Source of the DNA: Vitellaria paradoxa
Lineage: Eukaryota; Streptophyta; Magnoliopsida; Ericales; Sapotaceae
Assembly: GCA_019916065.1 (NCBI GenBank)
Contig: CM034239.1
Coordinates: forward strand, 31,954,419-32,018,418
DNA: 64,000 bases
Direction of reading: 5' to 3'
The notes beneath the pieces are model-generated. The model ran no database searches, was not told the DNA's origin, and worked only from the letters and a program-made list of their open reading frames with translations. The position numbers and the translations under genes are program-made. Each line of letters starts with the position of its first letter. Positions within the stretch are counted from its first letter, which is position 1. Positions 49,201 through 58,200 of this stretch are shown here, piece by piece.

Positions 49201-52200
49201 CCTTGGGATCAAGTTTGGACAAATTTGGAGAATGATTGTGGACAAACACAGTGCACCCAAAAATTTTAAAGAGTAGAGAGGTCATGGTTCTAAATGTTGG
49301 GTAGAGAAGGAGGAGGTTGGTTAAAGGGACAGAGAAGTTTAAGGGTTTTGAGGGCATTCGGTTCATCAAATAGGAGGTTGTTAGGATAGCCTCACCCCAC
49401 AGATATTTTGGGACATTCTTAGTGAACATTAAAGCTCTAGCAACCTCAACAAGATGTCGATTTTTTCTCTCAGCTACCCTATTTTGTTGTGGTGTATTTG
49501 TACAAGAGCTTTGGTGTAGTGTCCCATTTTTTGAGAGGTATTCATTGAGAGGAGAATTGAAGTACTCTTTCCCATTATCAGTTCTTAGAGTTTTAATGGG
49601 AACATGGAATTGAGTTAAAATCATAGAATGGAAAGATTGGAAAGCTTTTGTAGCTTCAGATTTTTCCTTCAATAGGTATACCCAACACACCCTTGTATGG
49701 TCATCAATAAAGGTTATAAACCACCTAGTACCAGATATATTTGTTACCCGAGAGGGTCCCCAAATGTCACTGTGTATTAAAGAAAAAGGTTGGGATTTTT
49801 GGTAAGGTTTGATGGGAAAGGATGCACGATGATGTTTAGCAAGCAAGCAAAATTCACAATGAAAGAAACTAGGATTTTTATTAAGAAATAAATCTGGAAA
49901 CAGTCTCTTCAAATAGGAGAAATTTGGATGGCCTAACCTATAGTGCCATAACATAATTTCATCATGATTGAAACTAGAGGAAGATACATTTTCTGCCAAT
50001 GCACTAAATTTTGCTGGTTCTTTGTCAGTCTCGAGATAGTAGAGCCCATCTTTCACCTTAACATTGCCAATCATCATCCTTGAATTCAGTCCCTGAAATT
50101 CACAGCTAGTAGGACTGAATTTAGCAAAACATTTTAGCTCATCAGTGAGTTTTCTGATGGAAATCAGATTACAAGTAAGATTTGGAACATAAAGAACAGA
50201 GTAGAGAGAGATTTTGTTTGAGAGATGGACAGATCCTTTACCAACCACCCTAGAGTAAGAGCCATCAGCTACTTTTACTCTAGTTTTTTCTGAGCAAGGG
50301 CTGTATGCATAGAACAAGGCCATGTTACCTGTCATGTGGTCAGAAGCACCTGAATCCAGCATCCAAGAATCAGCACTCTTGGTATGCAGTGCAGTGCTGG
50401 AAGTCAGTGCAGAGATGTTTGAGTTGCTGGATGCAGTTTGGCTCAACAGCTTCTGCAGCTGCTCCAGTTGTGGTTTAGTAAGGACAAAACCTTGCTGTTC
50501 TGGGGCAGTTTTTGCTGGATGCAGTAAAAAACTTTGCTGTTCTGGAGCAGTTTTCTCCTCTACTTGAACCTGGAAGCTCTTGCCTTTATTTTGGCCCCGA
50601 GGTTTCCAGTTAGCAGGCTTCCCGTGGAGGTCCCAGCAGACCTCTCTGGTGTGTCCTGGTTTGCTGCAATGACTGCACCAGGGCCTGCTTCACTTTTCCC
50701 CTTTTTGATAGCTTCTTTGGTCACGAACATTTTTCACTAATAGGGCAGTGGTGTCAATGGGTCTGTCACTGCCTACTGCAGCTTCCTTACTCCCACCAAC
50801 TCCAAGCATGACTCTCCTTCTACTAGCCTCTCTTCTAACTTCTGCAAATGCTTCATCCAAGGAAGGTAGAGGCTTGTGGCCAAGAATCCTTCCTCTAACC
50901 TCATCCAACTCTCTGTTTAATCCAGCCAAGAATTCATATAACCTCTCCTTCTCTAGATGTCTTTTGAACTTCACTTTATCTTCTAATCCTTCCCAGTCGG
51001 CTTCATAATGTAAGTCGAGTTCTTGCCAAAGAATCTGCAGCTCATTGTAGTATGCAGTCACCTCCAAACTTCCTTGCTTTATCTCCTTCAAACGATTCTT
51101 TATTTCGAACACTTGAGAGGCATTTGTCAGATCTGAGTAGTTGGTATTCACAGCACTCCAGATTGCTTGTGCTGTGTCCAAGAAGAGGTAGGTTCTGCTG
51201 ACTTGAGGCTCCATGGAATTAATTAACCAGGCCATGATAATTGAGTTATTGATTTCCCAATTTTCATAGGCTGGGTCCTCAGCTTTGGGCTGCTTAATAT
51301 CTCCATTAAGATAGCCCATCTTCCCTCTACCGCGAATGACTAACAGGACAGATCTAGACCATTGAATGAAATTCCTTCCATTCAGTTTATGGTTGGTGAT
51401 CTGTAAGGCTGTGGCCTCTCCGAGAGCTTGAGAGATCATTGAGACTTGGGACTGATTAGATGAAGGAGTTTCAAAATTTTTCTCTGAACTCATCTAGACA
51501 ATCAGCTGATGGAACAAGAACTAAGGAGGACAACCTTAGCAAAGGAATTGACGTGGCTAGGGAGGACAGCCCTTAGCCCAAACACAGGTATAACTAAGGA
51601 GGGCAAGCCTTAGTCTAGGAAAAAGAATCGAAATGCTCTAATACCATGTAGCAGAATTGGTTAAAAAGCTATATACAATGAATAATTACATCCCTATTTA
51701 TACAAGAGTACCTGTAGCTTAAAGGTCTAAATAGCTGAACAGTCTTAGTAATTAAATCAATATTAAATATCTAAGTTGAAAGCCCCATAACCTCCTCTAT
51801 GCTACCAGAATTAAATAAGAAGAATAATGACCGACTGCTGTAGCATTAACAGCAGCTATAGCAGAACAGCAGAACATTATCCTAGAAGAATACATAAGGT
51901 TTATCTTCAGCTAATAAGTTAATAGCCTACAAAAGTGAGGCAAACTCTGATTAGGGTGTATTTCACTCCTGAGCCTTAGGCAAGATAGCAGATACGAAAT
52001 TCCATATTTCGCTCTATGGCCTAAGTCATATAAGCACACACTAACGTGGTGTTTGGATTGGGACTCCATGGCCACAGGTTCACCTGGCAAAGTATTTAAC
52101 CTATGTTTGCTGATTTGATTTTTGATATTAATGATATGGTTATGAGATGTTTAATAATGTCAATTCTTTTGGATATAATGAGATGAGGAAATTGACTCTC

Positions 52201-55200
52201 ATTATTATGGATTTTTTTTGTTGAGATTATGATTATGTGCTCACTTAGTAGTATGCTAGGGCATACTATATGATTTGTCACGTCGTAGTGCGCACCAATG
52301 GATTCGTGCTCACTCCCTAAAGATTTTCCTACAAATTCAATTTGCGAATCGGGACCTCCAATCAAGGAGAGTAGAGCTTTGATGTTTCTATTGGCATACA
52401 TACATTCTTTTGAAGACTTATTGTATTCGTTTTTTTTTTAACCACTAGGGTGAGATTCATTGTAAATATTACTTTAAGTTGCTTCGATTAAGTTGTATGG
52501 ACCGAATGAGCCCAATATATTACCATTCTTCTAGAGCAATATTTTCCGGCCCATGACCAAGCCTTTGTGTATCTATTCTTTTGGGTTATTTCAATTTTGC
52601 TCTAGTGGATTATATGGCTCTAACTAGGTACAAGGTTATGAGTTACTATGTAATCGAATGTATTTTAGTCTACGCTTCGGGTCACAAAGTTCGAGTCATG
52701 ACAAGAATCACCAACCACAGCAGCATGATCAAAACTACCAGGAGGAGGCATTGTCGAAGGGTGGTTGCCTAAAGAAGAATGTTACAATCAGAAGTATACA
52801 TTAGCCACGTAAGGAATGTCTCACCAGCTAGAAGCTAGTCACGATAGCCACGAAAATCAGCATCGAGGCCAGCAAGTAGCAAAACAGTCATAAGTTCCTC
52901 CCCTTGCTTTATCATCTCAACCTTAGTCACCAAAAAAGGCCGAAACTATTAGAAACGATCACCAAGGAGATACTATAATACTCATAAAGCGGACAACATT
53001 CCATCGGAAGGAGAAGAACTGCTCATATGCTTCAAATGTCCCAGAAACATTGCTCTATTGAGAGAAGGAGTCAGAGAAGGAGTCAGCTAAGGAGTCCCAA
53101 ATTGCCTTCTAAGTATCAGATAAGAAAATTGTGCGCAAAACCGAGGGCTCCAAACAATGCCATAATGAGCTTGTAACAACGAAGTCCGCAGAATGCCATT
53201 GTCGATGGGTAGTAAACTTAGAATCCGAAGAAGAATCCATAATAAAATGCTCCATCAAGTGACTAATGAGAAATACACGAACAACATGAAACCAAGTCAA
53301 ATAATTACACCCATTCAACTTTTCACTATAAATTGATTTAGGAAGACTGTCAAGCGGAACAATAGGCACTGGTGAAGAGAAACAAACAACCTCATCAGAG
53401 GTGGTCTTAACAGCCAAAGGACCAATAGCCATAACAAACTAATCAATACCACAAATCACTGAAGATACCAAAAGTTGATCTTCGGAGCAAGCAAGGACTA
53501 AAAAGCCCAATCAATATAGATCAAAGACTTCAAGTAACAAGTCTCACAGAGTGACAATGAATCATTAGATCAAAGACTGGCTTCTGGACATAGTCACCAG
53601 ATTTAGCGATGAGCCTTACAGAGTAACGATCAAGCATGCACTAACCCACAATCAAGTAATCATCAAACTAACAATGGTAGAAGGATCCCTTACATCAGGC
53701 GATGACCACCAAAAGTAGCCAGAGGGAAGACTCTAGCAACATGCCAACGCACATTACAAACAAAGGTGTATAAGATTAGCAACAGGGATTGTCGCTAGCG
53801 CTTGAGGGTATCCAGTCCCTAAAGGTGATCGATCCAGCGACTCTTTGGGCGGTGGCGGTGGCGGCGGCAATCAAAACCGATGGTCGGAGTCGCTAGCAAC
53901 ATGAAAATGACTGCAATAGTTGTTTTTTAGGGTTTTTGGATTTTTTTTTCTTGGATCTCACTCTAATACCAAGTTGAGGAAGAAAATAGAAGAATTCAAA
54001 GAGGTTAAAATATCCATCCCTCTCACATTATATTTACAGTTTGACTACAATTAGGAAACCATCAAAACAAGAAAATTAGAATATTCTACAAAACATTTTG
54101 AGTATCCTAATCACAAGTATATTCGAGTTCTCTTGGGTGTCTACAAAAGAGAGATGAAAATACATTTTAGTTGCAGAAACATTTAGAAGTAGACTTTCAG
54201 CACTTGGAGCCAAATGCAGCCTGACGAAGCAAGGGAAGAATTAAGAGGAATGCAAATTATATTAGCTAATTCGTGTCAATATTAGCCTAAAAACGTAACA
54301 ATAGATCAAACCAAAATGAGCATGCATGTGCACGCACGCACGTGTATAATAAGCATTGTTCAAATAGGGTAACAAAAGTGAAAGCGAATCCTAAACACAC
54401 AAAATTCCTAATGAGACAAAAATTCTAGGAATTTTCAATTTTTGGGTTCCATTCTCCTACAGCTAAAATAGGTGAGCGATCCCCTCACAATTGCCACCAC
54501 CAACTTTCCTAATTGCAGTTAGAAATTGTACCAAAAGGCTCGTCAGTAGAAAAAATAGATGTAAATTCACGAGTTGTAGGAATACACCAATAACATTTAA
54601 AGAAACATGTACTTGGGAGTATATAAGCAACAATTTGCCAACCCCAACCAGTTTCTTGAGTTTAGTTGCATAAGCACCAGTTCCTTTTTTCCTTTTTCTT
54701 TCACAAGTCATCCTGTTATGTGAAAATTCAGTCAGGAATATAGCAACGCTAAACAGAATCACATACCAGCTTCAGGTAACAACTCCTCGCCAGGTTGAAA
54801 ACCCTTACTGCGCATGTAACTGATATCTATGATATCAGGAACATCTATATATACATCTAAAAAAAAGGCAGAGAGAAAAACAGAGTTAACCAATAGTGGC
54901 ACCACTTCCACTGTTTTAACTTTCTTGGGAATTAAGATGAACCCAGGAAAAATATAATATGTATACATACCAAGTTTTTTTGGCACCCAGCCTTCCTCCA
55001 TCACAAATTTTCGCATGTGCAAGACCAGATAATCGGGAAATGAAGTCAGGCCAGCAGTTCTGCAGGGAATTGATAAAATAACAGCAATAAAAATGAGAAA
55101 GGAAGCAATACTTAAAAACATCTAGTAGTGTCAACATTTTTATGGCATTTAATCATCGCCAGTAGGATAGCACATGACGACTAATTCCATCACTTTTCAA

Positions 55201-58200
55201 ATCTAAAAGGCAGTAGTAGTCTGCAAATGCAGGCTACTCAGTTCTGGATAGATTCCTCCAAATCATTAGGACCATAAACAAAATACAAGGCAAACCAACT
55301 TATGAGCATATATTGACAAGATGATGTGGCGAAGGGGAGGGGGATGATGTATGATGATCAGAAAACATACTTAATTGCTGTTACTTTAGTTTTCAATTCA
55401 GTGCTGTAAAAATCATGCACCTCCTCTCCAGCAATAAAGCCCTTTAGGCAGTCATCCAAGCGCACCCTTGGGCGTACAATTTGATTGGTAGAGCTGCTGG
55501 AATTAAATTTAATAAGATTGATCTGAATTTTTGATAAAAGGACGAAAAAAAGCCCATTCATACTCACACTTCCTTGCCTTCCGTATCTCTTAATGCCTTC
55601 ATTTTGTGAAAATTCTCTAGCTCCTCTGGATTTAAAGTCCATGAAATCATCAGAAATCAAGGGGAAAAAATTACGGATAAATGGAAAGTAGGGAAGCTTA
55701 CCTTTGTTTATAGCTTTATGAAGCGGTATACTTAGAGAAAGAATATAGTCATGTCTTCTATTGTAAGCAACTTTTCCAGAGGGGCATGCCAGTCGCTCTT
55801 CAATACCAAACTTAAAGGTCCTTGAAGGATCTAATTCTGGCTTCCCAGCGTTGACTCGTTCAACTTGGTCAATAAAATGTAGAAAGAATTCCAATGCATC
55901 CTAGACATAAATTAGCATAAACCATGTGCATGAGTAATAAAAATAACAGAAGTGGCAACAATAACACCACCACCACCTACAATTGAAGTGGAGAAAACTG
56001 GATGCCATGAAAGGCAACTCAAGTGCCAACCAGGTGCCCAATGATTGCTAAACTACTCTGCACCTTGGGATTAAAGTCTGAGGGAAGAGATGCCAACAGT
56101 CACCCAACTAGTTATACACCTAAAGGTGAAACTAGTGACCCAACAAGTGCCCACAGCATTTAATAAAAAATAAAGAAGGGGGGGGCCACCAAAACAGTTG
56201 CTCATATATTATGTTACATATGCAACTCTTGAGCACCGTACTGAGATACTTCACGCACTCATTAACCAGTGATACAACCTCACGAGTACAGGAGATCATA
56301 TAATTAATGCTCAACTTCATACTATCATTTCAGACTATAAAAATTAAAAAATAAAAATAAAAAAAGAAGCAAGCTTTGCAAATAATTCCAGCAATCTAAT
56401 GGAACCCATGAACTAGATGAATCAGAACCACCTAGTGCTGGCTACGAGCCAAGCCTTTCTTAAGCTGCTCGAGCTTGGCTCAAAAAAAGCTCGGTTTGCG
56501 ACCAAAACGAGCTCGAATTGAGCTCAATTTGTGGGCCGTTTAAAATTGAGCTTAAGTTCGAGCCTAGAAAAGCTGACTCAAAAGTTCGCAAGTTCGATAA
56601 AATAATATATATATATATATATTTAATTTTTATATTTTTTATAATATTTTATTTGTTATATTTTAGAACAAAACGACGTCACTTTAGGCAATGTTTGGTT
56701 TGCTAAAAGCCAAGAAAAATCACTGAAAATCTCTAAAACTCTCTTGAACACATTTTAGCCACCACGTACTTCATGAAATCTCTATAAATTTCTATAATAT
56801 ATCTATATATCCCAACAAATTTTTACAAACCCCAATACTTTTTTTTTTACAAACCCTAATAACTTTTTCACAAAACCTAATAACTTTTCAACAAATTTAA
56901 ACGAATCTGACATAAATCATTGGGAACGGACCGAAAAAACCATTCCCATGGTTTCTCTCTCCAACTTTTTCACGCAAAAGTCAAAACAAAAAGTTCAACA
57001 ATTTTCAAAAAAAATTTGACATCAATCTGTGGGAACGGATTTAAAAAACCGTTTTTACAGTTTCTCTCTCCAACTTTTTCCCGCAAAAGTTCAAAAGTTC
57101 AACAACTTTCAAAAAAATTTTGACATAAATCCGTGGGAACAAACCTAAAAAACCGTTCCCACGGTTCCTCTCTCCAACTTTTTACTGCAAAAGTCTAAAA
57201 GTTACACTATTCATCTCCCAAAAACATGGTTTGGATTAGAAATGCCAAATACCAAAAGTTATCCTAACCCACATTTTTTCTTGTTTTTTTCATGTTTTTT
57301 ACCACTCCAAACACGACATTAGCATAATCAAGCTATTCACGAACCGATCTCGAGCCTAAGTTCTCCTCTATCAAGCCGAGCCAAGCTCGAGTCTACATAA
57401 AAAAGCTCAAGTCGAGCTCAAGCCGAACTCAAGCTCAATCTCAAGCGTAGTGTAAATAACTCGAGCCAAGCTCAAAAAAGCTAGAACTCAACTCAACTCA
57501 AATCCACCCCTAGAACCACTTAATCGTCCAAGGAAGATTTCTTTACATGACACATATTAATAGTTGTAAAATTGAATCCCACCATATAAAGTGCCTTCAG
57601 GTTAATAACACCGTTCCATATTGAATCATTAAATTGGAAGTTTTTTCAATAAGTAAATTGCAGCACGTATCACTAAATTGGATCTTAAATGGTCTTCTAT
57701 GCTAAAAGACGAAATGGTGTATGCATATGTTGTAAGGAACTGAATTGGCAGCTCCTCATATGAGAAAAGAAATATACTAATAAAATTTAGCATTGTATGC
57801 AGCAGGCTTAACAATATTTGAACATACCTGTTGTCTCATAGTAGAAAATTCAGGATGACTAGCAGCAATGACTGCCTTGAACATACGAGGAGGTATGCCT
57901 TCCTGCTTCTGAAAGGCAACAGAACAACAAAAGAAATTGAGAAGTCAAAAGATATAGATAGAAGAACCAAAAAAATGTTAAAAAGACAATCACCAAAAAT
58001 TGCCACAGAAAATGAGAACCACTCCAGCGTTCAAGTAATTGAAAATTAAAGCAATTACAACCAAAAAATTACAAAAGAGATGAGCAACAGCTTGTATATT
58101 AATAAGGAGATAAAGTCTGGACATGATATAAAAGATTTAAAAGAAAATTTAAAAAATAAATAAATCATAGTTAAGAAGCCTCACAGAAGCAACGGTTCAA

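Larger units (their letters stand above)
46647..51909 (-). mobile_element. Ty1/copia element B, young and nearly intact
   Basis: Two 263-bp LTRs (51647-51909 and 46647-46909) differ at 7 positions by my count (2.7 percent). A perfect 5-bp duplication GCTAA flanks it (46642-46646 and 51910-51914). The primer site TGGTATTAGAGC follows the 5' LTR directly, and the purine tract TTGAGGGGGGG precedes the 3' LTR. The single-frame polyprotein is broken by two nonsense codons only. It lies in the same orientation as UBP14. Confidence 0.95.
43262..52703. mobile_element. Gypsy-type solo LTR (about 3.1 kb net), itself interrupted
   Basis: The ends TGTAATGACTC (43262) and GAGTCATGACA (52693-52703) are inverted copies at 10 of 11 bases and give TG...CA termini. 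Flanks AGAAC (43257-43261) and AGAAT (52704-52708) agree at 4 of 5. The inserted hAT elements and copia B account for about 6.3 kb, leaving about 3.1 kb without coding sequence. GTGCACACGA/GTGCGCACG words (43430-43480 and 45410-45470) recall long chromovirus LTRs. Calling it a solo LTR, not a short two-LTR element, is inference. Confidence 0.6.
39506..54115 (-). mobile_element. Ty1/copia element A, outer element of the nest
   Basis: Related LTR-like ends lie at 53975-54115 (5') and 39506 to about 39680 (3'); both contain TATTTTAA, CACATTATATTT, TTTGA and CTACAATTAG/GTACAATTAG in order. The sense strand has a TGGTATTAGAG primer site just inside the 5' LTR and a CTTGAAGAGAAG purine tract before the 3' LTR. 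The flanks AGTAT and GGGTT do not match, so the exact ends or TSD are eroded. It carries gag on the right and pol on the left of the inserted solo LTR. Confidence 0.75.
39482..54766 (-). other. 15.3-kb intron of UBP14 filled by nested transposons
   Basis: The donor side is GCTG|GTATGT at 54767/54766 and the acceptor GCACAG|CTGC at 39482/39481; the codon split (G + CT) fits. Only about 650 bp next to the donor and 24 bp next to the acceptor are free of recognised element sequence. Inside is copia A, which contains a gypsy-type solo LTR, which contains two hAT elements and copia B. Confidence 0.9.

Noticed and set aside
48674..50567. Forward-strand frames at 48674-48931 and 50322-50740
   Set aside because: Antisense shadows of the copia B polyprotein.
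55358..55894. Single 178-codon reverse frame as a gene
   Set aside because: It runs through introns; only 55900-55702, 55625-55568 and 55496-55371 are exons, as the splice sites and UBP14 sequence show.
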